A stretch of 64,000 nt of DNA from VAZQ01 sp963756715 (GCA_963756715.1 CAVWOV010000041.1:90137-154136); one strand, 5' to 3'. Positions 17,901 through 28,045 are shown, counted from the first letter of the stretch. Notes: generated from the sequence alone by a model not told the origin. Translations and numbers: made by a program.

Positions 17901-18185
17901 CGCCGTCACTTGCGAAAAGCCATTCCGCGAGAGCGATCGCGTATATTCGAGCCCCGCCGCACCGGCGAGCGCCGTTTCGATCCGGAAGGTCACTTGTTTT
18001 TCGATTTCGACCGGCGAAAGCGCGGGCGCAAGTGTATTGATCTGAACCTGATTGTTGGTGATGTCGGGAACGGCATCGATGGGGAGACGAACCAGCGACC
18101 GGGCGCCGAAGGCAACCGCTGCAATACAGGCGATCACCACCAACCAGCGGTGGTCGATTGAAATTGCGACAAGGCGGTCGATCAT
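14923..18185 (-). pseudogene. Heavy-metal RND efflux pump, CzcA-type (five or six frame breaks)
   Basis: The pieces, read in order from 18185, give an almost complete HME-family RND pump of about 1,040 residues. The N-terminus MIDRLVAISIDHRWLVV, then VPDITNNQVQINT, the fourth transmembrane helix signature DFGLIVDGAVIITEN, DEKNIAMHALRIPGT, PGNAYEFTQPIQMRFNEL, and the last membrane block to 14923 are all present. The DFG...DG...EN motif is that of divalent Zn/Co/Cd pumps (HME1), not Cu/Ag pumps. Shifts lie near 17675 (extra G), 16906, 16350, and twice around 16170-16210. Five or six breaks in one gene could be real decay or consensus error; intact stretches of 300-430 codons argue for recent or artificial breaks. 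Confidence 0.85.
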
Positions 18186-18199
18186 CCCTGGCGTCCTGC

Positions 18200-19476
18200 T
18201 TAGTGTTCGTGTTCGGCTTCTGATTTGCCGAGTTCGGCCTTCAGGATGAAGCTGTTGGATACCGCGATCCGCTCGCCCCGCGATACGCCGGACAAAATTT
18301 CGATTGTGCGATCATCCTCGCGGCCGGTCGTAATCGTCCGCACCGCAAAGCCTTCTTCTTCACGTACGAAAACGACACGTTTGCCTTTGAGGAAGTGCAT
18401 GGCCGCTTTCGGAGCGACGATGTCCGCGTGCCGCACTTCAAGCGGAATCTCAGCGGTAACGAAGGTGCCTGGACGCCACATATGCGTGGGATTGTCGAGG
18501 GTCGCCACGACGCGAGCCGTGCGTGTATCCTTGTCCAGAAGCGGGCTGATGAAGGTGATTTTTGCTTGCGTTCGCAGGTCGCTGCGTTGGCCACCGTAAT
18601 TTCGTGTCCCTCGCGGATCGATACGAGGTCGGCCGGAGGAACAGCAAGTTCGACCCACACAACATCCAGATCGACGATGACGAACAGTTCACTTTCCTGG
18701 CCTTCGCGCCCGACCAGCGCGCCAAGATCAACGCGGCGCTCCGCGATTCGGCCGGAAATCGGAGCGGTCAAGTCCTGACGACGTAGCGATTCGACAGCCA
18801 CCTCGGGGAGCTCAACGATCTGTTGGTCCGTGAGGCCAAGTGCCGCCAGCTTTTGCCGCGCCACGGTCAGCTTGACGCGAGCATTTTCGGAAGCTGTGCG
18901 CGTCCGCAAGTACTCGTTCTCCGCCATGGCTTTCGATCGCATCAGCGTCTGGGCGCGGCCAACCAAAATTTGTTGCAGTTCGTGGGTCAGCCTGGCGGCG
19001 AGATACTCGCTCTTTGCGTCGGCAACCTCGCGGCTCTCGATGACGGCAATCACTTCGCCTTTTTCGACGGGTTCGCCGAGACGCTTGTGCAGTTCCGCGA
19101 CGGTTCCGAGCAGCTTGACGGCAACGCGCGCGACACGGTCCGCACTTGGAACAATTGCACCGGGCACGGAGAGGCGGCGCACCAGTACGCCCCCGCCAAT
19201 GGGGGCGGTTTCGATTCCCGCCGCGGTTATCTGAGCTTCACTCAGTTTGATGGTCGCGTCGTCATCGTCGTGGTGGTGGCGCGCGTGTTCGTCCTGTTCG
19301 GCCGCCACGTGGTCCGCGGTGCCGGAAGGCGCGAGCCAGGCAAGGCCGGGCCAGCCTGCAAGCTGCGCTCGCATTCCACTCGGAACGCCGCTGCCAACGG
19401 TCGCAACACCGATACCAACAGTTGCGGCGACGGCGCCAAGCGCGATGCCCGCAAACAATATGAGGGTGCGTGTCAT
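18200..19476 (-). pseudogene. CzcB-like periplasmic adaptor of the RND metal pump (shift near 18580)
   Basis: The adaptor starts at ATG 19476 with a signal sequence, then a His/Asp-rich stretch EHARHHHDDDD suited to metal binding, a lipoyl-like half (VAELHKRLGEPVEKGEVIAVIES), an alpha-hairpin, and the second lipoyl half ending around DLTAPISGRI. Near 18580 the frame changes; the rest (DLRTQAKITFISPLLDKDTR... to KSEAEHEH) is read in the next frame and ends at 18200. The czcA start is 14 bases further on, so the two form an operon. No outer-membrane czcC partner is present nearby. Confidence 0.83.
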
Positions 19477-19594
19477 GGCTATTTCATCGTGCGACATGCC
19501 GCATGGGCAGCCGGACAGGAAATTTCATGGAGAGGCGCACGCTCCGCGTTGCCCGAGCAACGGCGAAGGCGCTCAGCCCGCTAGGAGGCGAAGG

Positions 19595-19981
19595 TCAGAT
19601 GCGCGGTGGCTTGAAGAGCGGAAGTCCCGCTAACGAACACGAGGAGCGGTCTTCGCTGATGGAAAAGGTAGTGCAGCAAAATTGGATTGGAACTGAATCG
19701 CCGCCGGTCGCAATCCGGTCGGCGGCATGACACAGGCAATGGGAACAATGGCCGTCATGGCCGGGGAGTTGATCGCCGGGGAACTCGGCAGGCAAAGCCT
19801 TCAGGTCGACCGCCGCCACCGAAGCCGGAAGCAAACTCGTAGCCTGGGCAGTTCCACACTGACCATGCAGGAGCGCAACGAATATCGCCAATGCCGCGAT
19901 CAGGCTGACCGGCGCGCGCCAAAATGGCCCGCAACCGAGCCCTCGACCAATGATGCTTGAGACGGCGCGCTTGACCGGCAT
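19595..19981 (-). CDS. Small secreted Cys/His-rich protein upstream of the metal pump
   Basis: The 128-residue product from ATG 19981 has a signal-type hydrophobic segment (residues 24-44), then a segment with GHDGHCSHCLCHAADR. The spaced His and Cys residues suggest metal binding in the periplasm, similar to small DUF2946-like proteins that travel with czc genes. It ends about 118 bases before czcB. Longer in-frame starts up to 20230 exist but add sequence without features. Function is inferred from context only. Confidence 0.6.
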   Translation of the reverse strand: MPVKRAVSSIIGRGLGCGPFWRAPVSLIAALAIFVALLHGQCGTAQATSLLPASVAAVDLKALPAEFPGDQLPGHDGHCSHCLCHAADRIATGGDSVPIQFCCTTFSISEDRSSCSLAGLPLFKPPRI

Positions 19982-20138
19982 AGTGCCAAACCTCGGTATT
20001 GCCGTAGCCGAGCATTGGGGATTTTTCAAGATTGAGCGTGGCTGGAACCCGCTCGGACTGTCCGTCATGGCGGTCCCGATAGGCCGCCCGCCACGTGGCA
20101 TATGGTGGCGCAGCGTGCAGCGCGGCTGCCGCCGCAGC

Positions 20139-20420
20139 TTATCTGGAGAGCCTGCGTTTATTCGAACGCACGCGACTCTGGTAAACGGCCAACACTCGCT
20201 TGGCCGTATGCGCGCCGTTGCTGCCACCAAGCGTCGCTGTGGTCGCGACCGCGAGAGCTTCGGACAGCGCGGCCATTTTTTCGGTAACCATTGCGCTGGC
20301 CTCTGAACGCGCTGCGCTGCCGCCTCCCGACAACTTCATCAGCCGGAGCGCCATTACGCTTTGCGCCTCCCAGGTCAGCCGCGCCGCTTGAAATGTCAGA
20401 GCAAGCCACGGATTCATCAT
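20139..20420 (-). CDS. Conserved-looking helical protein of unknown function
   Basis: The 93-residue product (MMNPWLALTFQAARLTWEAQ...NKRRLSR) is predicted almost wholly helical, with an amphipathic N-terminal half, a central run KMAALSEALAVATTA and a very basic tail. A GGAGG site lies 6 bases before ATG 20420. It has the look of the short phasin-like or granule-associated proteins of rhizobia, but I cannot assign it. It is transcribed in the same direction as the metal genes. Confidence 0.6.
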   Translation of the reverse strand: MMNPWLALTFQAARLTWEAQSVMALRLMKLSGGGSAARSEASAMVTEKMAALSEALAVATTATLGGSNGAHTAKRVLAVYQSRVRSNKRRLSR

Positions 20421-20511
20421 TCAGTCCTCCAGACTGCCAGAGGACCAACCCCCTGCGCCCGTGTTACCCGGTTTCCGCCGCGAAGACCATGCAGAATGGC
20501 AATCGTGGACC

Positions 20512-20545
20512 CCGGTGGCGGGGGCGAGAATTGAACCCCATTCCG
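20512..20545 (-). other. tRNA 3'-end-like fragment
   Basis: Read on the minus strand, GGGGTTCAATTCTCGCCCC followed by CGCCACC resembles a T-loop with its 7-base TTCAATT and an acceptor 3' strand. The T-stem pairs only partly and no D-arm or anticodon arm can be found on either side. It is not a functional tRNA gene. Such fragments are often left by integrases that use tRNA 3' ends as attachment sites. Confidence 0.35.
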
Positions 20546-20698
20546 ACGATAAGATGATCGCAAAATGATCGAGACGGCGTGCAAACTTTGATTGCGGGAG
20601 AACTGCTCTGCCTTTTTGCAGCATGCTCATCGGTCCGGCACGACGCTGGCGCCGCTTTATATGTGTATGTGCAGGCACTCAGGTCTGACAGCGTCGGT

Positions 20699-21040
20699 TC
20701 AGGTCTGACAGCTTCCAGCGACCTGCGCGAGTGGTGACGCGAGGATGCCACTGACGACCGGCTCGCATCCCTCGATCAGCGACGGGGCGGGTGTGGTGCT
20801 GGTGCTGAGTTTGGCGTGTGCCGCGTTGCGGCTTCGCGCCGAAGCCGACGTCCGGTCGCCCTTGTGCGAGCGATCAACGGTTTGCTGAACCGGCTCGCTG
20901 ATTTGGGCCGAGCTAACTTGGGCCGAGCTAACTTGGGCCAAGACGTCGGCCGACCAGACGGGCTCCGCTGAAACCTTCAGGCTGACCGCCAAAACGATGA
21001 TGAGGGCGCCGACGAAGCCGATGAGCACAGATTTCTGCAT
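20699..21040 (-). CDS. Small exported protein with internal repeats
   Basis: From ATG 21040, behind a GGGGAG site, the product has 113 residues: a clear signal peptide (MQKSVLIGFVGAL... ending VSAEP), then a Ser/Ala/Gln segment with the repeat VSSAQ encoded by a 15-base tandem repeat (20903-20932 plus a partial copy), a charged middle part, and a C-terminal segment with two Cys residues (GCEPV and GSCQT) that may form a disulphide. No family recognised. A longer in-frame start at 21112 would place residues before the signal. Confidence 0.5.
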   Translation of the reverse strand: MQKSVLIGFVGALIIVLAVSLKVSAEPVWSADVLAQVSSAQVSSAQISEPVQQTVDRSHKGDRTSASARSRNAAHAKLSTSTTPAPSLIEGCEPVVSGILASPLAQVAGSCQT

Positions 21041-21464
21041 CGTAGTTCTCCCCAAGCGGAACCGGCCAAGAGTTTCACGTTCCCTCCAGACATGTTGCCC
21101 GGAGCGGCTCAATGACGACGGTCTTTTGAACTGGAGAGGACCCCTGACTTCCGCCTCCCCCGCTGCAACAACTAAGCTGGCGGGGAATGGTTCCAGGAAT
21201 TTTTTCGAGTTCCATCGCGACGCTTGAGTTCCATCGCGACACTATCGATTGAGGCGTAGCGGCTTCACGCCCGAGTAGACGATGGCGATAGTCGCAAGAC
21301 ACCTCCGCCGGCCGCATGCGATCGCAGTAAACGGGGCCGTCTCGAACGCGCATGTCCGCCACGGACAGAAGGATGTTGGTCGGATACAATGGTTTGTCAT
21401 CGCGCTGCTGCGCGCTGACACAATACGCGCGGACATCCGTTCGCAGGAAGCAAGTCGAAGAACA
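21041..21464. other. Intergenic region with a 15-base direct repeat
   Basis: GAGTTCCATCGCGAC occurs at 21207-21221 and again at 21226-21240, a 19-base period. The rest of the 424 bases shows only short open frames on both strands without a recognisable product. It separates the exported repeat protein (minus) from the SnoaL-like gene (plus) and should hold both promoters. Confidence 0.5.
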
Positions 21465-21920
21465 ATGATGCGTCTCGTTCACGTCCTGTTAGTCACTCTG
21501 CTCACGCTTCTGCCTGCGCAGGCGTTCGCTGGTCCGGCCGAAGATGCCGGCGTCGTGATCGACCGTTGGGCTGCTGCATTGAGCGCAAACGATATCGATG
21601 CCTTGCTCACGTGCTTCGCACCCGATTCGCTCATGCAGGGTCTAACGAGTGCCAAACTTGTAACCGGGCGTGAGGCAATCGGAGAGTATTTCCGAGCCGC
21701 TCCTGAAAATGGCGTCAAAGTTACAATCAGCGAACGACACATGGTCGTGCTGTCCGATTCGGCCGTGATGGGTGTCGGGCTCTATCGGTTTGGTTTGCTG
21801 CAAGATGGGATAATGGTGCCGAGGGCGGCGCGTTTTACCTTCGTCATGGTCAAACACGGAAACGACTGGGCCATTGCGCATCTTCACGCCTCAGCCTTGC
21901 CTCCGGCGCCGCTGCAGTAG
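21465..21920 (+). CDS. Exported SnoaL/NTF2-like protein
   Basis: The 151-residue product has a signal peptide (MMRLVHVLLVTLLTLLPAQAFA) and an NTF2-like cone fold of the SgcJ/EcaC type: AGVVIDRWAAALSANDIDALLTCF, VTGREAIGEYFRAA and the last strand GNDWAIAHLHASALP. The WAIAHLHAS block is common in this family. The domain binds small hydrophobic ligands or acts as an isomerase; no substrate can be given. The start at 21465 is chosen to begin with the signal peptide. Confidence 0.75.
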   Translation: MMRLVHVLLVTLLTLLPAQAFAGPAEDAGVVIDRWAAALSANDIDALLTCFAPDSLMQGLTSAKLVTGREAIGEYFRAAPENGVKVTISERHMVVLSDSAVMGVGLYRFGLLQDGIMVPRAARFTFVMVKHGNDWAIAHLHASALPPAPLQ

Positions 21921-22070
21921 AAATGCCATCGCGTAATGGGTCCGCGCAGCGAAGGCATCGTGGAAGAAGCAGGCGCCTGGTGCAATCGCGACTGACCCGA
22001 GAGAACCTGACGAGACCTTCTCATTCGTATGCGCAGTGCCTATCTCGCCAGATTGGAGAAAAGTCCGGCA

Positions 22071-24171
22071 ATGAATAACCATCGGAAAGTCGCAAAACAT
22101 GTCCGCTCGGTCGTTCCGGGTAGAGCGGCCTTCGGATTGTTTTTGCTCGCGGCCCTGGCCCTGCTGACCTTCAGCGCGTACTCCGCCGCAACGGCTGAGG
22201 AGACGCCTACCGTCGTGACGCCGCCGTTCGGGCCTTGGGGCTATGATTTTACTGCGCGGGATCCGTCGGTGAAGGCGGGAGCTGACTTTTTTCTCCACGC
22301 CAACGGAAGCTGGCTCAAGCGCGCCGAGATTCCCGCGGACCGGGTCAGGTTCGGTGTCAACGAACAACTGAGCGATCTCACTGAGGGTATCATCCGCAAA
22401 CTGATCGAGGACGCCGCGGCCGGCCGTTCCGACGATCCTGATGCCGGCAAGATCGGCGCCGCGTATCGGGCCTTTATGGACGAAGCACGGGTAGAACAGT
22501 TGGATGCCAAGCCCCTCGCGCCGGGGCTGGCTGCGATCCGCGCCCAGAAGACCAAGACCGACGTCGCCGCCCTGATGGGAAAGGCAAATCAAGGGAGCCA
22601 ATCGTCGATCTTCGGGCTTGGAATCTCGCCAGACGATAAGGCGCCCGACCGCTATGCGGTTTCCATCAGCAACGACGGGATGGGCCTGCCCGATCGCGAC
22701 TACTATCTGACCGAGCAGCTGTCCGACCGGAAGGCGAAGTATCAGACCTATATTGTGCTCATGCTCAGCATGATCGGCTGGGACGCGCCGGAAGCGAACG
22801 CCAAGGCGATCGTCGATTTCGAAACCAAGCTCGCACAAGCCAGTTGGACCCGCGCCGAAAGTCGCGATCCCGAGAAGACCTACAATCCGATGACCGTGGC
22901 GGAACTCGTCGCCTTCGCGCCGGGCTTCGATTTCCGCACATTCTTGAGCAGTGCCGGCCTTGGCGCTACGGATCGTTTGATTGTCACGACGAACACGGCA
23001 TTTCCGAATGTTGCCGGCATCTTCAGCGCCACGCCGCTCGCAACATTGAAGGCGTGGCAGGCCTTCCATCTGGCAAACGACGCGGCTTCGTATCTCTCCA
23101 AGCGCTTCGTCGACGCCCGGTTTGACTTCTACGGCAAGACGCTATCCGACCAGCCGGAGAACCGGCCGCGGTGGAAACGCGCGGTTTCCTTCGTCAACGT
23201 CGCACTCGGCGAGTTGGTCGGACGCATGCACGTCGCGAAGCATTTCCCTCCGGAGTCGAAGGTCAAGATGAAAGCGCTGGTGACGGAAATGATTGCCGCC
23301 ATGCGCAGACGGATCGACCGCCTCGACTGGATGAGCCCGGCCACCAAGACGAAGGCGCTGGACAAGCTGTCGCGGATGTCGATGAAGATCGGCTACCCGG
23401 TGAAGTGGCGTGACTACGGCCCGCTGACGATGAGCGCGACTGATCTTTACGGCAATGTCGAGCGGTCGCTGGCCTATGAATGGAACTATGTCGTCGGCCG
23501 GCTCGATCGGCCGGTTGATAAAGATGAATGGGAGATGACGCCGCAAACTGTCAACGACTACTACAATCCTTTGAATAACGAGATCGTCTTCCCGGCCGCA
23601 CAGTTGCAGCCGCCGTTTTTTGATCCCGCGGCCGACCTGGCGGTCAACTATGGCAGCATCGGCGCCACCATCGGCCACGAGATGACCCACGGCGTTCGAC
23701 GATACCGGCCGCAAGTACGACGGCAACGGCGTGCTGACGGATTGGTGGACCACCGAGGATGCCGCCAAGTTCCAGTCTCAGGCCGATCGCCTGGCGGCCC
23801 AGTTCGACAAGTTCGAGGCGGTGAAAGGCTATTTCGTCAACGGCCAGCTCACGGCAGGCGAGAACATTGCCGATCTCGGCGGGCTATTGGTGGCGCTCGA
23901 CGCCTACCATGCGGCGCTCGGCGGCAAGGAGCCGCCGGTTCTGGATGGCCTGACCGGCGATCAGCGGTTCTTTTTGGCCTATGCGCAAAGCTGGCGAACC
24001 AAAAGCCGCGACGAGGCGATCATCCAGCAGGTCAAGAGCAACGAACATGCGCCGGAGCAGTTCCGCGTCAACGGTCCGCTGCGCAATGTCGGAGCGTGGT
24101 ACGATGCGTTCAAGATCACCCCCGCCGACCCGATGTATCTCGCGCCGGACAATCGTGTGAATATCTGGTGA
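22071..24171 (+). pseudogene. M13-family metalloendopeptidase (neprilysin/PepO-like), one-base shift at 23694
   Basis: Starting at ATG 22071 the protein has a membrane or signal segment (residues 23-41), then the long M13 N-terminal domain and NDYYNPLNNEIVFPAAQLQP. The zinc motif is HEMTH, followed after the shift by DDTGRKYDGNGVLTDWW, and the third ligand is in GENIADLGG. The family end NRVNIW is present. At 23691-23695 GGCGTTCGAC should be GGCTTCGAC (HGFDD); one extra base sends the frame away just after the zinc motif. Corrected length is about 699 residues, normal for the family. It should cleave small peptides in the periplasm. Confidence 0.88.
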
Positions 24172-24177
24172 CGGCGT

Positions 24178-25441
24178 CTATGGCGTGGCGTCCGGGTCCT
24201 GACGCTTCAGCGCCGCCGTGATGCGTTCGCGATCGAGATAGGTCCAGAAGCAGACCACGATCACCAGGAGCGCGCCAAAGAACACCGGCCAGCGTAGCCC
24301 GAAATGTGCTGATGCAATCCCGGCGCCGAGCGCGCCGACCGCGGGCGCGCCGCGGAAGATCAAGCCGTAGAGTCCCATGACGCGCCCACGCATATTCCGG
24401 TCGGCGGCCAATTGAATCGAAGTCTGAATTGAGATTCCCGCCGTCGACAGTGCAAATCCGAATACCGCCAGCGCCGGTACGGCAACCCAAAGGCGGTCGG
24501 TGGCGATCACGCAAATCGTTGCCAGCGCACCCGCCAGCGATCCGCCAAGAGCGATCCAGGTCAATCCCGATGAACCGCCCCGGTGGCCGAGCCAGACGCC
24601 GCCGAGGATCGCCCCGCCGCCGATCGCCGACGCCATGATGGACAGGCCTCCGGCGCCCGAGTGAAACACGTCGGCCGCAAATCCCGGCAGCAGCTCATTC
24701 ATCGGACGCCCGCCGACACCGAGCGCAATCAACAGCCAGAGCAGTGCGGCGATCCCCGGATGGGCCGCGGTGTAGCGGAGGCCGGCCCGCAGATCGGCGC
24801 CGAAACTCTCACGCTTGGCGGGCGCCACAACTGCTCTCGGTGAGGTGAATGTTTGCCAGCGCGACCAGGAAGGCGACGTAACTGACGGCATTCACCGCGA
24901 ACGCGGCCGATACGCCGGACCACACGATTGCCAAGCCGGCGAACATCGGGCCGATGAAGCGGGCCAGATTGAATATGACCGCGTTGATTGCAATCGCTGA
25001 TGCGAGATCGGCGGACGATACCAGCGACGGAACGAGCGCAAGGCGTGCGGGCTGGTTGAAGGCGACGACGGCGCCCTGAAGAGCCGTCAGCGTGACGAGC
25101 AACCCGATGGTCATGTGACCGGTGGCCGTCAGCACGAACAGAACCGTGGCCTGCACCATCGAGATGGCCTGGCTGGTCTTCACCACGCGCAGCCGGTCCC
25201 ATCGGTCGGCGGCGGCTCCGGCGATCAGTCCAAGGAGCAGCACGGGAAAGAAGTCGGCGAAGGCCACGATCCCAAGCCACAGGCCGGATTCGGTCAATTG
25301 CCAGGTCAGCCAGCCGATTGCGATCCTCTGCATCCACATGCCGACGAGGGACACCGCGTTGCCGGCGGAGTAGATCGCAAAGGTGGAATTCCGGAGCGGG
25401 AGCGAAACCAGCGGCGACTTGAGGAGAGACGCGATCCACAT
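24178..25441 (-). pseudogene. MFS transporter, EntS-like exporter (shift near 24835)
   Basis: Two overlapping frames together make one 12-helix MFS_3 protein. The N-terminal half (25441 to about 24835) has IYSAGNAVSLVGMWMQRIAIGWL and the loop GAAADRWDRLR. The C-terminal half (about 24835 to 24178) has AAHPGIAALLWLLIALG, LAADRNMRGRVMGLYG and the basic end. The junction lies in GAGAGCAG, where a two-base loss or one-base gain explains the break. Such proteins export siderophores or drugs. The gene faces the M13 peptidase, their stops only 6 bases apart. Confidence 0.82.
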
Positions 25442-25526
25442 TGGGCCGTAGGGCGCCTCCCTGCTTGATGCGGCGGCAGGAACGGCGGCAGATCGCCATT
25501 CAACTGCTCTTATGACGGTGAGCTTA

Positions 25527-26756
25527 TCACGCCTTGGCCTTCAGAAGCTGTGCCAGCGGCATAGCTGCATCCGCAAGCTCGCCGGCGCCGACCGGGATGC
25601 GGCGCTCGATCAAGCGGCGTGCCATGGCGATGTCGCGTTGCGCGTTGATGCCGACCGCATAGGCGAGGTGAGCGCCGTCAAGCTCGAACAGCAGGGTGGC
25701 GCCGGGCCCGCCCGGCCGGCGCACCCGTTGGGTGGGTTGCGGCACCGGCCAGCCCACGCCTTGGATGTACATGTCGAACTGCTCCGACCAGAACGACGGC
25801 GCGACGTTGTAAGCCGCGTCACCGCCCGCCGCGTTGCGGCCGGCGATCGCGCCGTGCTCCTGGGCGTGGCGCCAGTTCTCGATCCGCACCGGCCCGTGCG
25901 GACCGGGGAAGCGGGTGCAGTCGCCTGCGGCGTAGATCGCCGGGTCGGAGGTGCGGCCATGATCGTCCACGATGATGCCGTCCTGCGTGGCGAGACCGGC
26001 CGCCGCCGCCAGCCGGTCGTCCGGAATGGCACCGGCACCCACCACGATCAGGTCACTTTCGACCGTATCGGCCGTCGTGGTTTCGACCGCGAACCGGCCG
26101 CCGGGTCGTTCATGCATCGCGGTGACGGCCGTGCCGGTAAGGATATCCACGCCGCGCGCGCGATGGCGCTCCTGAATGATAGCGGCGGTCTCCTCGTCGC
26201 AGACGCGCGAGAGAATTCGCGGCGCGATCTCGATCACCGTGACCTTAACGCCAAGCTCGGCCGCGGACGCAGCAATCTCCAGGCCGACCACGCCGCCACC
26301 GATCAAGACGAGCGATTTGGCTTGATGCAGTTCCGCCTTGAGCGCCAGCGCCTCTGCCTCGGTGCGCAGATAGTGGATGCCCTTCTGCCCCAGGGGAAAC
26401 ATCGGCAGCACACGATTGAGCGAGCCGGTTGCGAGCACCAGCACGTCATACGCAATGCGTTCGCCGGCCGCGGTCACGACGGTCCTGCCGGTGCGATCAA
26501 TCTCGGTCACCCGTGTGCCGGGCATGAGCGCGGCGCCGCCGCCCGCGACGCCCTTCGGGCCGGCGATCGGCGCTTCATGCGGCATCGCCTTGCCGGTGAG
26601 CACCGCTTTCGACAGCGGCGGCTTTTCGTAGGGTTCGGAATGCTCGTCGCTGATGAGCAGCACCTCGGCGGCGGCATCCTGCTGTTTGGCCGCGAGCGCC
26701 GCCCCGACGCCAGCCGGTCCGCCGCCGACGATGACAATCCTGCGGGCATTCGTCAC
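25527..26756 (-). CDS. FAD-dependent ferredoxin reductase (rhodocoxin/putidaredoxin reductase type)
   Basis: The 409-residue protein has IVIVGGGPAGVGAA for FAD, VLVLATGSLNR, LVLIGGGVVGLEIAA for NAD(P)H and IYAAGDCTRFPG for the flavin. The C-terminal WSEQFDMYIQGVG block belongs to the oxygenase-coupled reductases. It should pass electrons from NADH to a ferredoxin that serves a P450 or Rieske oxygenase. The Rieske oxygenases at 32.0 and 42.0 kb lack an adjacent reductase gene, so this is a candidate partner. The start is preceded by a G/C-rich leader without a clear Shine-Dalgarno site. Confidence 0.9.
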   Translation of the reverse strand: MTNARRIVIVGGGPAGVGAALAAKQQDAAAEVLLISDEHSEPYEKPPLSKAVLTGKAMPHEAPIAGPKGVAGGGAALMPGTRVTEIDRTGRTVVTAAGERIAYDVLVLATGSLNRVLPMFPLGQKGIHYLRTEAEALALKAELHQAKSLVLIGGGVVGLEIAASAAELGVKVTVIEIAPRILSRVCDEETAAIIQERHRARGVDILTGTAVTAMHERPGGRFAVETTTADTVESDLIVVGAGAIPDDRLAAAAGLATQDGIIVDDHGRTSDPAIYAAGDCTRFPGPHGPVRIENWRHAQEHGAIAGRNAAGGDAAYNVAPSFWSEQFDMYIQGVGWPVPQPTQRVRRPGGPGATLLFELDGAHLAYAVGINAQRDIAMARRLIERRIPVGAGELADAAMPLAQLLKAKA

Positions 26757-26875
26757 GCGTGAGGCCCCCTGCCCTGCTGATCCGCTTCGGGCCGATCCGT
26801 TTTCTGCCGATCCGTTTCATGACGGCATATTGCGGCGCGGCGCGATCAGCAAGTCCTCAACACACAGGATAGCGG

Positions 26876-26918
26876 AAACCCGCCCGGGGCGGCCACACGC
26901 GCGACCGTGCCGGGCGGG
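26876..26918 (-). terminator. Probable terminator after the methyltransferase gene
   Basis: CCCGCCCGG at 26879-26887 pairs perfectly with CCGGGCGGG at 26910-26918 around a 22-base loop. On the minus strand the stem is followed by TTTCC only, so it is a strong hairpin with a weak U-tract, 25 bases after the stop codon. Confidence 0.5.
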
Positions 26919-26943
26919 CTTTGGGGCTGCGAGAACCGAACGG

Positions 26944-27786
26944 TCAGCGCTTGGTAACGACCACCTCGAGATATTCCGCGTGCACCACGACCGTGCCGTC
27001 CTTCGCGCGGTTGAATTCGTCCACCAGGGAGAGCAGATCACGAGCCAGCGCCGCCTGCGCGATCGCGTCGAGCGCACCGAATGCCTTAAGCATCGGCCCA
27101 TAATAGGTCTTGAACACGTCGAGCCAATGTTGCGGCGAGCGATAGCGGAACACGAACATGCGGGGCTCGGCCGTGATCGCCGACGCCCGTGCGCCGAACA
27201 TTTCGTTGAGCCGTGCGCGCGTGCCCCACAGCGCGGGCGATTTCACGCCGGCCGGCGGCGGCAGGTGCTTGCCGAGCGTCTTGAACAACTGGCCGATGAA
27301 GCCGTCCGGCGTCCAGTTGGCGAGACCGATCTTGCCGCCGGGCTTGCAGACGCGGAGCAACTCGGATGCGGCCTTGTCCTGGTCGGCGGTGAACATCACG
27401 CCGAAGGTCGAGACGACCGCGTCGAAGCTCCCGTCCAGGAACGGCAGCGATTCGGCATCCGCCTGGCGGAAATCGACCGCCAGCCGCTCGGCCGCGGCGC
27501 GCTCGCGGCCGCGCTCCAGCAGCGCCGGAACGTAGTCGGTCGAGGTCACCTCGCACCAGCGGCGCGCCGCCGCGAGCGTCACGTTGCCGTTGCCGGCGGC
27601 GACGTCGAGCACTTTGCTGCCGGAACGAAGATCGAGCGCTTCGCACAGGTCCTCGCCGACGATCTGCAGCGTCGTGCCGACGATGGCGTAGTCGCCGGCG
27701 GACCAGGCGCCCTGCTGGCGCGCCTTGACGGCGGCGAGATCGGGCTGCGCGGGCGCTGCGGTTTGCAGGGTGGCGGTTGCGGACAT
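26944..27786 (-). CDS. SAM-dependent class I methyltransferase
   Basis: The 280-residue protein has motif I KVLDVAAGNGNVTLAAA, the acidic VDFRQADAESLPF and motif IV FDAVVSTFGVMF, ending LRVCKPGGKIGLANWTPDGF, typical of the Methyltransf_11/UbiE-like group acting on small molecules. ATG 27786 sits 5 bases after GAGGAGG. It is divergent from the CadC-TPR regulator at 28046 with a 260-base gap, so that regulator may control it. The gene at 30688 belongs to the same broad family. No substrate can be given. Confidence 0.88.
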   Translation of the reverse strand: MSATATLQTAAPAQPDLAAVKARQQGAWSAGDYAIVGTTLQIVGEDLCEALDLRSGSKVLDVAAGNGNVTLAAARRWCEVTSTDYVPALLERGRERAAAERLAVDFRQADAESLPFLDGSFDAVVSTFGVMFTADQDKAASELLRVCKPGGKIGLANWTPDGFIGQLFKTLGKHLPPPAGVKSPALWGTRARLNEMFGARASAITAEPRMFVFRYRSPQHWLDVFKTYYGPMLKAFGALDAIAQAALARDLLSLVDEFNRAKDGTVVVHAEYLEVVVTKR

Positions 27787-28045
27787 CAATACCTCCTCGG
27801 AGTATCGCGCGATGCCAAGGGAAGGAACTGGATCAGGCCGGAATGACGAATTCGATCAAACCGTTGGCAGAGAGAACGGAGATCGAAAATGCGGCCGGCG
27901 TGTCGTCCTTCATTCGGGCACCGCGACCGCGTCATTCGCGGCCTTCATGCCCGGGACGATGCGGCAACATCCGCGGCTTGGCTTTGAGGGCACCTTGATT
28001 TTCCCTTGAGTTATCCTTGATTATTCCGCCCGCGGGCCTAGGCGG

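Noticed and set aside
14923..18185. Programmed ribosomal frameshifting in czcA
   Set aside because: Five or six breaks without slippery heptamers or downstream structures, and similar one-base breaks across unrelated genes, favour error or decay.
20512..20545. A complete tRNA gene
   Set aside because: Only a T-loop-like and acceptor-like strand can be drawn; no anticodon arm, D-arm or matching 5' acceptor strand nearby.
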